From assembly GCA_902765725.1 (NCBI GenBank), contig CACXAT010000007.1:1-64000 (forward strand): a stretch of DNA of 64,000 nt. Reading direction: 5' to 3'. The notes beneath the pieces are model-generated. The model had not been told where the DNA came from, did no database searches, and saw nothing but the letters and a program-made list of their open reading frames with translations. The position numbers were made by a program, and so were the translations under genes. Shown in pieces: positions 53,164 to 61,671 of the stretch. How positions within the stretch are numbered: the first letter of the stretch is position 1; each line of letters starts with the position of its first letter. Origin of the DNA: an uncultured Lachnospiraceae bacterium. GTDB lineage: Bacteria; Bacillota; Clostridia; Lachnospirales; Lachnospiraceae.

Positions 53164-53739
53164 TCAGAGCACGATATCCTCGAGCTTTCTCTTCGGGACA
53201 TAGTGTACATCCTGCTCATCCCGGTAGTATTTTGTACTCTGTCCGTTCCCGATCTCTGTGATCACGATCTTTTCATCCGGTTTCCCGAAGGCAACGATCA
53301 GCATCGGCACGATCGTCTCCGGAAGCTCCATTTCCTGCGCCACTTTTGCCGGGCTGAAATTGCCGATCATGATGCCGCCAAGTCCCTCCTGAGTCGCGGC
53401 CAGGAGCATCGTCTGGGCGACAGCTCCCACGTCCCGCAGATAGCGGTTCAGGTTCGAATCCCATTCTGTGTTCTGACAGATCACGACAAAGGCCGTCGGA
53501 CATTTTCCGGGGTGCGGCAGCTTCATGTCGGGAAGCGCCCGCGCCCAACCGGTCAGCGGCTGCAGACGGTCCACGTCCTCCTTCTTCCAGACAAGAAGAT
53601 ACTGGAAGGGCTGGCCGTTCACACTCGATGGCGCAAACCTGGCACAGTCCACCAGCTCCAGCAGCTCCTCTCTCGAGATCCTGCGGCTCTCATCATATCC
53701 TCTGTAGCTTCTGCTCTTTTTTACGATATCCTTGAACAT
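53164..53739 (-). CDS. Nitroreductase family protein (FMN)
   Basis: A 191-residue NAD(P)H-dependent flavoprotein. The N-terminal SRSYRGYDESRRISREELL and the FMN-contacting FAPSSVNGQPFQ are family marks, as are GAVAQTMLLAATQEGLGG and VAFGKPDEK. Substrate unknown. It lies 43 nt after the FMN hydroxyacid oxidase-like gene on the same strand, which may be co-transcribed. Confidence 0.92.
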   Translation of the reverse strand: MFKDIVKKSRSYRGYDESRRISREELLELVDCARFAPSSVNGQPFQYLLVWKKEDVDRLQPLTGWARALPDMKLPHPGKCPTAFVVICQNTEWDSNLNRYLRDVGAVAQTMLLAATQEGLGGIMIGNFSPAKVAQEMELPETIVPMLIVAFGKPDEKIVITEIGNGQSTKYYRDEQDVHYVPKRKLEDIVL

Positions 53740-53782
53740 ATTCCCTCCGTCCGTCTGCCGGTGCGGCAGACATCTGCCAGGC

Positions 53783-54799
53783 TCACAGCCGTACGTTGTC
53801 TCTGCCGATCGCCTTCAGGCTGGGAGTGCCGCACATCTTCATGGTGTCCGCCAGTTCTCTTCCGAGTTTCTCCGTGTAAGCGGCTACGCCCTCCTGTGCG
53901 CCGCCGTAGACTGCAGTAACGTAGGGGCGGGCGATGATGACCGCGTCCGCGCCAAGGGCAAGAGCCTTGAAGACATCCACTCCATCGCGGATGCCGCCGT
54001 CCACCAGGATCATCATGTCTTTACCGACTGCGTCTGCGATCTCCGGAAGCACCTCGGCCGTGGACGGACACTGGTCAAGCACTCTGCCTCCGTGGTTCGA
54101 GACAACGATTCCGGAAGCCCCGGCTTCTCTTGCCTTCAGAGCGCCTCTGACCGTCATGATTCCCTTCACGATAAATGGCCTTCCGGCTTCTTTTACGATC
54201 TGCGCCAGCTCCTCTACGGTCTTGCTGCCCGCCGGCGGGGTCAGGTTCTGGAGAAATGGAAGTCCTGCCGCGTCTACGTCCATTGCGACCGCGATGGAGC
54301 CGGATTCATTTACCAGGCGGAACTTCTCCTTCAGCGTATTGATATCCCACGGCTTTACGGTAGGCACTCCTTTGCCGCCCTCGGACGCGATCGCCTTCGA
54401 GGCCGCTTCCATGACAGCCGGATTGGTCCCGTCCCCTGTCAGTGCCAGGATGCCGGCAGCGGCGCAGCCCGATACCAGGATCTTGTTATAGGATACGTCA
54501 TCCAGCATGTCTCCGTAATGCAGGTTGACAGCTCCGACCGGACCTGCAAAAACCGGATATTTCATCTGATATCCGAAAAAGTCAAAGGAAGTGTCCGGCG
54601 TGCAGTTCTCGGTAAGGGTATCCATATTGACCCTGATCTTCTTCCATTCGTCAAAATTGCGGATCGCGGTATCTCCATATCCCTTGGATCCGGGTCCCGG
54701 AAGAATGTTGCGGCATGCCTTGCCGTTGCAGACATTACATACCTTGCAGTATGGCCCCATCTTACCGGCAGCGTTCTGCAGAACTTCCTGATACGTCAT
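53783..54799 (-). CDS. FMN-dependent alpha-hydroxy-acid oxidase-like protein with N-terminal Cys cluster
   Basis: A 338-residue TIM-barrel flavoprotein of the lactate oxidase/glycolate oxidase family. FMN and substrate residues are visible in FIVKGIM, VVSNHGGR (catalytic His and Arg) and ILVDGGIRDG. Unlike classical oxidases, residues 18-29 read CKVCNVCNGKAC, four Cys that could bind a metal or Fe-S cluster. In an anaerobe it is more likely a dehydrogenase or reductase than an oxygen-using oxidase. Proximity to a lactate-permease-type gene is suggestive only. Confidence 0.85.
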   Translation of the reverse strand: MTYQEVLQNAAGKMGPYCKVCNVCNGKACRNILPGPGSKGYGDTAIRNFDEWKKIRVNMDTLTENCTPDTSFDFFGYQMKYPVFAGPVGAVNLHYGDMLDDVSYNKILVSGCAAAGILALTGDGTNPAVMEAASKAIASEGGKGVPTVKPWDINTLKEKFRLVNESGSIAVAMDVDAAGLPFLQNLTPPAGSKTVEELAQIVKEAGRPFIVKGIMTVRGALKAREAGASGIVVSNHGGRVLDQCPSTAEVLPEIADAVGKDMMILVDGGIRDGVDVFKALALGADAVIIARPYVTAVYGGAQEGVAAYTEKLGRELADTMKMCGTPSLKAIGRDNVRL

Positions 54800-54869
54800 A
54801 ACAAACCTCCTATTTCAAATAAAACACATAAAGCTTTCTGTCCTGTCCCGGCTGTTGTTTTTCTATTAA

Positions 54870-56363
54870 TCAATTGCCGCCCATCACCGCCTGGGGGATG
54901 TAGTCAGCAATATCTCCCGCTATAAGACTTCTGGTGCCAAGCGCTCCGGCCGCCGCGTCTCCTGCCGCCGAATGCAGGAGCACCCCTGCCCTGGCAGCTT
55001 CTGCAGGAAACAGTCCCTGCGCCAGAAGACTTCCAATGATCCCGGTCAGGGTATCCCCTGAGCCGCCGGTCGCCATGCCCTCGTTCCCTGTCAGATTCAT
55101 CCAGGTCTCCTCACCGTCGGATATGATGGTGCGCGCCCCCTTCAGAACGGTGACAAAGCCGGACTTTTTCGCATAGTCCCGGGCGATATCGACCGGGAAG
55201 GCTGCGACCCCGGAGGCTGAGAAGGTCCCCTCAGAGCTTCCGGCATTGAGCAGGCGTGCCATCTCCCCCGGATGGGGAGTTATGACCGCGCTCATGCCTC
55301 CCTCCGGCTTCAGCTCAGGATGAGCGGCCATCAGGTTCAGCGCGTCTGCGTCTATAACCAGCGGGCCCGTCCAGCTGCTCAGCACTTCCCTGAGCAGGCA
55401 CAGGCTCTCTTCACTCTTTCCAAGTCCCGGACCGACCGCCACTGCGTCCGCCCATGCAAGCCATCCGGACAGTTCATCCGACCAGGGTGCGAAGATCGCC
55501 TCCGGGAGCGCCGTCTGCAGGATCGTCCTGTTTTCTTCATGGGAATATGCACATACAAGCCCGCAGCCCGATCTGAGGGCTGCCTTTCCTGCCAGAAGGG
55601 CCGCTCCGGCCATGTTTCTGGTCCCGGCTATCAGAAGAAGCTTTCCGTAGGTACCTTTATTGGCATCCCGCCTTCTCACAGGAAGAATCGACGCCAGGTC
55701 TTTCTTCTCCAGTGCCGTCACCGGGTCACTCCTGAGTCCTGCCAGCGTGATGCCGATATCTAAGACGATCACTTCCCCGCAGTACTCTGCGCCAGGATAC
55801 AGCATCAGGCCGAGTTTTGCAAAGGCCATCGTCACGGTAATATCCGCCTTCACTGCGCATCCGAAGATCTGTCCGTCATCCGCGCTGACACCTGAGGGGA
55901 TGTCAATGGCAACAACCGGCGTGTCAGAGCGGTTTACCGCATGGATCAGATCCGCATAGCGCCCGATCACCTCCCGGCTCAGCCCGATCCCGAACAGGGC
56001 ATCCACGATCAGGTCATATCCCTTCACCCCGGACTCATCCGGAAGGATCATTCCGCCATGCTTTTTGAAGATCTCCGCCTGCAGCGCCGTCTCCTGCGTC
56101 ATGTGGTCATGCTTGCCCACAAAGAGCACGTCCGCCCTTCTTCCGGCCATATTCAGAAGCCGGGCAGCGGCAAAGCCATCTCCCCCGTTATTGCCGTTTC
56201 CGCAGATCACGAGAATGTCTGAGGCATCCGGATACCTCTCGGAGATGACATCCCTGACAGAGAGGGCTGCCCGCTCCATGAGAACAACGGAGGGGACGCC
56301 ATAGTGATTGATCTCTGTGCTGTCACATATTTTCATCTGTTCACTGGTAAGTAAATACTTCAT
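54870..56363 (-). CDS. nnr: Bifunctional NAD(P)H-hydrate epimerase / ADP-dependent dehydratase
   Basis: Repairs hydrated NAD(P)H. The N-terminal epimerase domain (about 1-210) includes ICGNGNNGGDGFAAARLL and VDALFGIGLS; the C-terminal dehydratase domain (about 225-497) includes AVGPGLGKS, ITPHPGEMARL and GNEGMATGGSGDTLTGIIG. Length 497 is normal. ATG 56363 follows GGAGG by 8 nt. In many Firmicutes this gene sits beside acpS; here acpS is 5 kb upstream. Confidence 0.95.
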   Translation of the reverse strand: MKYLLTSEQMKICDSTEINHYGVPSVVLMERAALSVRDVISERYPDASDILVICGNGNNGGDGFAAARLLNMAGRRADVLFVGKHDHMTQETALQAEIFKKHGGMILPDESGVKGYDLIVDALFGIGLSREVIGRYADLIHAVNRSDTPVVAIDIPSGVSADDGQIFGCAVKADITVTMAFAKLGLMLYPGAEYCGEVIVLDIGITLAGLRSDPVTALEKKDLASILPVRRRDANKGTYGKLLLIAGTRNMAGAALLAGKAALRSGCGLVCAYSHEENRTILQTALPEAIFAPWSDELSGWLAWADAVAVGPGLGKSEESLCLLREVLSSWTGPLVIDADALNLMAAHPELKPEGGMSAVITPHPGEMARLLNAGSSEGTFSASGVAAFPVDIARDYAKKSGFVTVLKGARTIISDGEETWMNLTGNEGMATGGSGDTLTGIIGSLLAQGLFPAEAARAGVLLHSAAGDAAAGALGTRSLIAGDIADYIPQAVMGGN

Positions 56364-56560
56364 ACGCAGCTCCTCCAAAACCTTCCGTATCTCCGGCCCT
56401 GTATACTCTGCCGGATCTGTATCCATCATACCACATACAGACAGCTTGTTCACCCATGATTCATCTGCTCATGCTCTGAGCCAGTTACAGATCACAGGTC
56501 AGGCAGCATTGCATCCCCACCAGCTGTCCGGATGCCTGATGCCGCGGCATCTGCCGCAAT

Positions 56561-56594
56561 AAAAAAACAGAGGCTTCTGCAAAAGAAGCCTCTG
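56561..56594 (-). terminator. Terminator of the right-edge ACP-hydrolase operon
   Basis: CAGAGGCTTC (56568-56577) and GAAGCCTCTG (56585-56594) form a perfect 10-bp stem with a 7-nt loop, followed by TTTTTTT in the leftward transcript, 38 nt after the last stop codon. Confidence 0.88.
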
Positions 56595-56632
56595 CACCTG
56601 TTTACTTTCAGGTATTCACTTAAGACTGACTG

Positions 56633-57088
56633 TCAGCTGCAGGCAGCCGTTGCCGCCTTTGCCGCGATCGGAGTCATGACGAAAGCGACGATATAAAGAA
56701 TGATATACAGCGGAATAAACGTGCCGAAGAATGCCGGCCAGAGCATATTCAGCTGATGCGCCATCGACAGGTTGAAGATGGTGAGCGGCAGTCCGATGCC
56801 GACGTTGAAGATCAGGCATACCGGAAGGCCTCCGACCAGGCTCTCTCCCAGGGTATGAGGTTTGATTCCGAACAGTCCTGCGAACTTGGCGGAGATCAGC
56901 GGGATCGGGAGGATCACATTGATCAGAAAAGCAAGGCAGAACGCGATCACGATGTTAGAGAGCAGATTCGGTACCAGTACCAGTGGCTGATGAGACAGCA
57001 GCGCAGCTGAAATGGCCATGATGATCGCCATCGGCAGATCCAGTACGATGTTGAAGATAATGACCCATTTTGCACTTGGTTTTTGCAT
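56633..57088 (-). CDS. Small four-helix membrane protein of unknown function
   Basis: A 151-residue protein with about four membrane helices (around 8-28, 35-58, 80-100, 120-145) and a short loop with Lys/His (FGIKPHTLGES). No family recognised. Last gene of the operon before a strong terminator, 66 nt after the flavoprotein gene. Possibly a transporter or a membrane partner of the flavoprotein. Confidence 0.72.
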   Translation of the reverse strand: MQKPSAKWVIIFNIVLDLPMAIIMAISAALLSHQPLVLVPNLLSNIVIAFCLAFLINVILPIPLISAKFAGLFGIKPHTLGESLVGGLPVCLIFNVGIGLPLTIFNLSMAHQLNMLWPAFFGTFIPLYIILYIVAFVMTPIAAKAATAACS

Positions 57089-57154
57089 ATTCGATTTTCC
57101 TCCTGTTTTGCGGCGGGCGCCGTTCTCGACTCTCCCCGCCCTGTAATGAATCAG

Positions 57155-58096
57155 TTACGCCTTCTGTGGCACTGTCGGCTGAATGAATGCTTTGTACTTT
57201 GCCTTTCTGGCCTTGAACTCTTCGCTGTTCTTCTGCAGATCAGCAAGCCTTCCCTCGTTCTCCTGGATGTCCTTGCCATGAGCCATCTTGCCGGACATGG
57301 TATCATGAGCCATCGCGTACTGCTCTTCCGGATAGTCGATCACGATCGCACCGTCTCTTACTGCCAGCTCACCTTCCATTCCGCACAGTCCGCAGATCGC
57401 ATGCGTGGTACCCGGCTCGATGTAGAAGTTGTTGGTATGGCAGTGCGGGCACACGCCTGCAGGTCCCATCCACTTCGCGTTCGGGATATCCTTCGCTGCA
57501 TTCGCAAGATTGATGCCGATCTGATGTGCCCTCGCAAGAGCATCATCGTCCATCAGGATGGTCTTGGACCACTGGAACTTATCGTTGTCAATGATCTTCC
57601 ACATCGGGCTCATTGCCACCATGCCGTGGTCCATCTGTACCAGGGAACCCCAGTCAGAGCCGCCGACTGCCATGAAGGAGATAACCTTGTCCTGAAGCAG
57701 TCTGGGATCAACTCCGGGTCCGCCGTGTTCCTTGGAGAGCATGTCTGCGATGAAGAGGTTGCCGCGGTCCATGGACGGGCCGAAACGGTCACATACGGTG
57801 TGAACGATTCCGGGAACGCCGTTCTCGAAGATCGGGGATACCATCAGGATCCCGTCTGCATCCAGCATCTTGTCCAGCAGCCACAGGAAATCATCCTTCA
57901 GAGCACAGGTTCTGCCTCTGCCGCTCATTAATGATTTTACACATGCTATGCAGCCGGTGCAATGCTTGATATCAAGTTTGTGCAGATTAATAAATTCAAT
58001 CTCCGCTCCGGCTTCCTGAGCGCCCATCAGGCCCTCTTTGCACATCGCGTCATTTGCGCCATTCTGGGTGCCTGCTGAGATACCTAAAATCTTCAT
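57155..58096 (-). CDS. Iron-sulfur-flavoprotein-like protein with C-terminal zinc ribbon
   Basis: A 313-residue protein. Residues 1-210 are a flavodoxin-like FMN fold starting MKILGISAGTQNGAND. CTGCIACVKS plus a Cys 11 residues later resembles the compact Cys motif of iron-sulfur flavoproteins, although the last spacing is longer. Residues ~215-245 carry CPHCHTN and CGLCGME, a zinc- or iron-binding ribbon. The rest is helical. It is probably an NAD(P)H- or ferredoxin-linked reductase for an unknown small molecule, in an operon with two hydrolases and an acyl-phosphate kinase. Confidence 0.82.
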   Translation of the reverse strand: MKILGISAGTQNGANDAMCKEGLMGAQEAGAEIEFINLHKLDIKHCTGCIACVKSLMSGRGRTCALKDDFLWLLDKMLDADGILMVSPIFENGVPGIVHTVCDRFGPSMDRGNLFIADMLSKEHGGPGVDPRLLQDKVISFMAVGGSDWGSLVQMDHGMVAMSPMWKIIDNDKFQWSKTILMDDDALARAHQIGINLANAAKDIPNAKWMGPAGVCPHCHTNNFYIEPGTTHAICGLCGMEGELAVRDGAIVIDYPEEQYAMAHDTMSGKMAHGKDIQENEGRLADLQKNSEEFKARKAKYKAFIQPTVPQKA

Positions 58097-58135
58097 AATA
58101 TACCTCCTGTGTTTCTGTTGTAATACAATATCTTT

Positions 58136-59119
58136 TCATTTCTCCAGTCCCAGCTTCTCCCTGAGAAATGATTCGCTCATAAGAATCGCTTCTTCTGCCT
58201 TCTTCCGGAAAGACGGATCATGGGTTCGTTTCACATCCTCTGTTGTTGCCGCGTATGCCTCCGGATTGGCCGCGTCTTCCACATAGCCGTGATGCATCCC
58301 TTCCATCACCTGAACTGTGACCGGGACACCGCACTGCTGAAGATGTTCCGCGTACAGAAGTCCCTCTTCCTTCAGAGAATCTCTGCCCGCAGGCAGGATC
58401 AGCGCGGGCGCCGCTCCGGCAAGCTCGCTCTCGCCGGCAAGCACCGGCGATACATAGGGACTGGTCCTCTCCTCCTGAGATGAATACAGAAGAGTGAACG
58501 ACCGCATGACTTCATCCGCCATATCGCAGTCATAGTGCTTCTTCTCCTCCGGCAGATGAACCGCATCCAGGTAGGGATAGTGGAGGATCTGTGCCTTCAG
58601 CGACAGTTCTCCGTTCAGGACAGCCTGCATTGCGGCCACCGTCGCCAGTGTCGCTCCGGCAGAATACCCCATCACCGCCATCCTGTCCGGGTCAATGCCC
58701 CATTCCTGCGCATTTCTGCACATCTTCCTGATCACGCCGTAGGCATCCTTGACTGCCGCCGGGAACGGATTCTCCGGTGCCAGCCGGTAGTTGACACCGA
58801 CCACATGGATCCCGAGATCACGGGCGATCCGCTCGCACAGGGCGTCTGTCTTCTCGGCATTGCCCAGCATGAATCCTCCCCCGTGAAACTCAAACAGGAC
58901 GGGCCTTTGGCCTTCACGGATTCTGCCGTCCGCGTACTGCGCTCTGTGGAAACAGATACTGATCTTTCGTCCCGGGAGGGAGAACTCTTCGGTCTGTGCC
59001 GCTCTCTTCTGTTCCATCACAAGCTGTGTGTTAAATGCGCGAATGTCCGGAAGCATATCCAGAAATCCCCGAAGGGAAGGATCCGTTATCTCAGGACAGA
59101 GTCTCTGTCTTCTTGCCAT
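58136..59119 (-). CDS. HSL-family alpha/beta hydrolase (esterase)
   Basis: A 327-residue esterase of the hormone-sensitive lipase type. Oxyanion motif FHGGGFMLGN, nucleophile MGYSAGAT, Asp in PAGRDSLKEE and His in GMHHGYVED make a complete set. No signal peptide. It starts 2 nt after the butyrate kinase stop, so it is tightly co-transcribed. Substrate unknown; carboxyl esters of short acids are typical for this family. Confidence 0.92.
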   Translation of the reverse strand: MARRQRLCPEITDPSLRGFLDMLPDIRAFNTQLVMEQKRAAQTEEFSLPGRKISICFHRAQYADGRIREGQRPVLFEFHGGGFMLGNAEKTDALCERIARDLGIHVVGVNYRLAPENPFPAAVKDAYGVIRKMCRNAQEWGIDPDRMAVMGYSAGATLATVAAMQAVLNGELSLKAQILHYPYLDAVHLPEEKKHYDCDMADEVMRSFTLLYSSQEERTSPYVSPVLAGESELAGAAPALILPAGRDSLKEEGLLYAEHLQQCGVPVTVQVMEGMHHGYVEDAANPEAYAATTEDVKRTHDPSFRKKAEEAILMSESFLREKLGLEK

Positions 59120-59121
59120 CT

Positions 59122-60234
59122 TTACTCCTTCGGCTCAAAATCAAATCCGGTCCACACCGGCTCACCGGTGTACTCTTTCGTCTCCTCCGCTCCCGACAGG
59201 GCACGGATCGCGCCGGAAGCGAGAGCTTCCATCTCAAAGTCGCCGCCGTAGACGATAAAGGGTCCGACCCATCCTGCGTATTTCTTCACATCCGCGATGA
59301 ACTGCTCATCGTTGGAGACGCCGCCGGTCATAACGACTGCATCTACCCTGCCTTCCAGAACACAGGCATAGGAGCCGATATACTTGGCCAGCTGATAGGC
59401 AAAGTTCTGAGCGACCAGCTCTGCCCACTTATCTCCCTTTGCGATCCTCTCGCGGATCTCGATCATGTTGTCGGTTCCGAGAAGTCCCAGCAGACCGCCG
59501 GTCTTGCTGATCTTCTTCTTCATGTCGTCCAGGGTGTACTTTCCGGAGTAGCACATCTTCACGACCGGCATCAGCGGAACATATCCGCTGCGGTTCGGAG
59601 CCATCGGTCCGTCTCCGTTGAGTACGTCGTTGGCATCCACGATCTTACCCATCTTCTGGGCTGTGATGGAGGTGCCTCCGCCGACATGGCAGACAACGAA
59701 ATTACACTCTTCATATTTCTTTCCCAGAGACGCGGCAGCCCTCATGGCAACCTCTTTCTGGTTCAGTACATGGACGTGGGATTCCCTGTAGATCCCTTTG
59801 ATGCCGGTCACCCTGGCTACATCCTCAAACTCATCTACATCGGGAGGATTGACCAGATAAGCCGGCTTTCCTGTCTGCTGCGCAAAGGCTGCGATGATCT
59901 GCGCTCCGAGGATGGCCGGATGCTCCATCAGCCTTCCGGACGTGCAGTCATCCAGGATCTTGTCATTGACTGGGAAGATTCCGCCCGGGGTGGAAGCAAG
60001 TCCGCCCGAGTATGCGGAGAACGCGTCCATATCCGCAATATCGATCCCTGCTTTCTTCAGTTCTGTCAGGATCGTCTCTACCCGGTAGGGCTTCTGCTCG
60101 CTGACTCTGGCAAAGGTTTTCAGAACCTCCGGGTCATGCTGCACATTGGCCTTGAAGAGGCGCTCCTCCCCGTCAAATACCGCAAGCTTTGTGGATGTGG
60201 AACCGGGGCTCAGCGTAAAGATCTTATATCCCAT
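59122..60234 (-). CDS. buk: Butyrate kinase family acyl-phosphate kinase
   Basis: Transfers phosphate from butyryl- (or branched acyl-) phosphate to ADP. At 370 residues it matches butyrate kinases: FTLSPGSTSTKLAVF, CHVGGGTSI, NGDGPMAPNRSG and AVVMTGGVSND. It follows the phosphotransacylase gene by 15 nt, giving the pair that makes ATP from an acyl-CoA. Related branched-chain fatty acid kinases cannot be excluded. Confidence 0.94.
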   Translation of the reverse strand: MGYKIFTLSPGSTSTKLAVFDGEERLFKANVQHDPEVLKTFARVSEQKPYRVETILTELKKAGIDIADMDAFSAYSGGLASTPGGIFPVNDKILDDCTSGRLMEHPAILGAQIIAAFAQQTGKPAYLVNPPDVDEFEDVARVTGIKGIYRESHVHVLNQKEVAMRAAASLGKKYEECNFVVCHVGGGTSITAQKMGKIVDANDVLNGDGPMAPNRSGYVPLMPVVKMCYSGKYTLDDMKKKISKTGGLLGLLGTDNMIEIRERIAKGDKWAELVAQNFAYQLAKYIGSYACVLEGRVDAVVMTGGVSNDEQFIADVKKYAGWVGPFIVYGGDFEMEALASGAIRALSGAEETKEYTGEPVWTGFDFEPKE

Positions 60235-60249
60235 TGTGTGACTCCTTTC

Positions 60250-61251
60250 TCATCCCTGCGCGGCGATGATCACCATGGCGATATCGCCCACGACCTCTTC
60301 CACGGAGGATCCTCTGGAGGAATCCGCCACCGGACGGTTGAATCCCGACAGGGTATGTCCGTATCCCTTGCCGCCGGCAAAGATCTGGATCATCTTGATG
60401 CCGATATTGGCAGCGGTCAGATCCGGGAAGATCAGGATATTCGCCTTACCGGCGACCTCGCTCTCCCTTTTCACCTTCTTTGCCGCAACTGCCTCCAGGA
60501 CAGCCGTATCAAGCTGGAACTCTCCGTCCACCTTGAGATCAGGCCTGCGCTGCTTCACGATGCCGATCGCCTCATTGATGCGGTCCACACTCTCCGCTGC
60601 TCCGCTTCCCAGTGTTGAGAAGCTGAGGAATGCGCAGCGCGGCTCCCAGCCCATCAGAGCCTTCACGTTATCGCAGGTGGCGATGGCGATGGAAGCCAGG
60701 TCATCCGCCTTGGGCTCGGGGTTGAGTCCGCAGTCCGCCAGTGCCAGCAGATTGCCTTCCGATCCCTGGAAGCCGGGGATCTCTGTCAGTGCGAAGATGG
60801 ACGGGACGTCCACTCCGTCCTGCATGCCGATCGCCTGCATGGCTGTCATCAGCACGTCGCCGGTCGTATTCACATGGCCGCAGAAGGTGCAGTCCACAAG
60901 GCCGGCCGCCTCCATGATCATGGCGTAGTACATCGCATTCTTCATCTTGCGGCGCGCGCCTTTTTCGGAAAGCTGGCGCTTGGTATCCGGATACTCCATG
61001 TATTTTGCGATCACTTCATCGCGGAAAGCTTCATCGGTGATATCGACGATCTCCATATCGTCCACCGATACGCCGACACGCTCAGCGGTCTCACGGATCA
61101 CCGCAGGATCGCTGACCAGGACCGGGATGCCGATCCCTTCGTCCTTGACACGCCTTGCGGCAAGAAGCGTCTTATCTGCCTCGCACTCCGGAAGCGCGAC
61201 TCTCTTCGGGCTTATCTTCGCTTTCTCAATCAATGTCTCAATCAGTGTCAT
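60250..61251 (-). CDS. Phosphotransacylase (phosphate acetyl-/butyryltransferase)
   Basis: Exchanges CoA of an acyl-CoA for phosphate. The 333-residue protein carries the Pta signatures RRKMKNAMYYAMIM, CGHVNTTGDVL, AFLSFSTLGSGA and LIFPDLTAANIG. It resembles Pta more than Ptb at several places, yet is paired with a butyrate-type kinase, so acyl preference is open. ATG 61251 directly follows the acpS stop and has AAAGG 9 nt upstream; an ATG at 61260 overlapping acpS is the alternative. Confidence 0.9.
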   Translation of the reverse strand: MTLIETLIEKAKISPKRVALPECEADKTLLAARRVKDEGIGIPVLVSDPAVIRETAERVGVSVDDMEIVDITDEAFRDEVIAKYMEYPDTKRQLSEKGARRKMKNAMYYAMIMEAAGLVDCTFCGHVNTTGDVLMTAMQAIGMQDGVDVPSIFALTEIPGFQGSEGNLLALADCGLNPEPKADDLASIAIATCDNVKALMGWEPRCAFLSFSTLGSGAAESVDRINEAIGIVKQRRPDLKVDGEFQLDTAVLEAVAAKKVKRESEVAGKANILIFPDLTAANIGIKMIQIFAGGKGYGHTLSGFNRPVADSSRGSSVEEVVGDIAMVIIAAQG

Positions 61252-61252
61252 A

Positions 61253-61657
61253 TCATTCATCCTTTCCTTTCATCGGGGAGGCCTGAGTCTGCGCCGCCGC
61301 GAATGCCAGTGCATACTCCGCGTCGGATGAGAGCGAAATCAGCACTTCCTTCGTACCGCGCTCGCGCGCGCGGGCAAGAAGCGTTCCGTGCAGCACAACA
61401 TGGGGTGCTCCCAGTTCGTCATCCAGCACTTCGATCTCACAGATCCTGGCTGTATCCGGATCCTCTCCCAGTGCCTTGAAGACCGCCTCCTTGGCCGCAA
61501 ACCGTCTTCTGAGCCAGTTCTCCCGGTCTGTGGAGGCCGCTGCCTGGCGCTTTTCCTCTCCGGTGTAAATCTTTTCATAGAAGGGATCCCCCTCCGCCAA
61601 AGAGGCGGCGGGGATCTCACTCATTTTCAGAAGGTCTGTTCCGATACCACTTATCAC
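61253..61657 (-). CDS. acpS: Holo-ACP synthase (phosphopantetheinyl transferase, AcpS type)
   Basis: Attaches 4'-phosphopantetheine from CoA to carrier-protein Ser. The 134-residue protein has both signature parts: GIGTDLL with the metal-binding Asp and RFAAKEAVFKAL with the Glu, plus SLSSDAEYALAFA. It starts 14 nt after the stop of a gene containing acyl-carrier domains, which makes a dedicated substrate likely. It might also be the genome's only AcpS. Confidence 0.95.
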   Translation of the reverse strand: MISGIGTDLLKMSEIPAASLAEGDPFYEKIYTGEEKRQAAASTDRENWLRRRFAAKEAVFKALGEDPDTARICEIEVLDDELGAPHVVLHGTLLARARERGTKEVLISLSSDAEYALAFAAAQTQASPMKGKDE

Positions 61658-61671
61658 TGTATTCTTCCTTC

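Noticed and set aside
53440..53470. TTCGAATC-like string reminiscent of a tRNA T-loop
   Set aside because: It lies within the nitroreductase coding sequence and has no matching acceptor or anticodon stems.
59035..60618. 527-codon plus-strand frame opposite butyrate kinase
   Set aside because: Opposite a certain gene; no start signal, no family signature.
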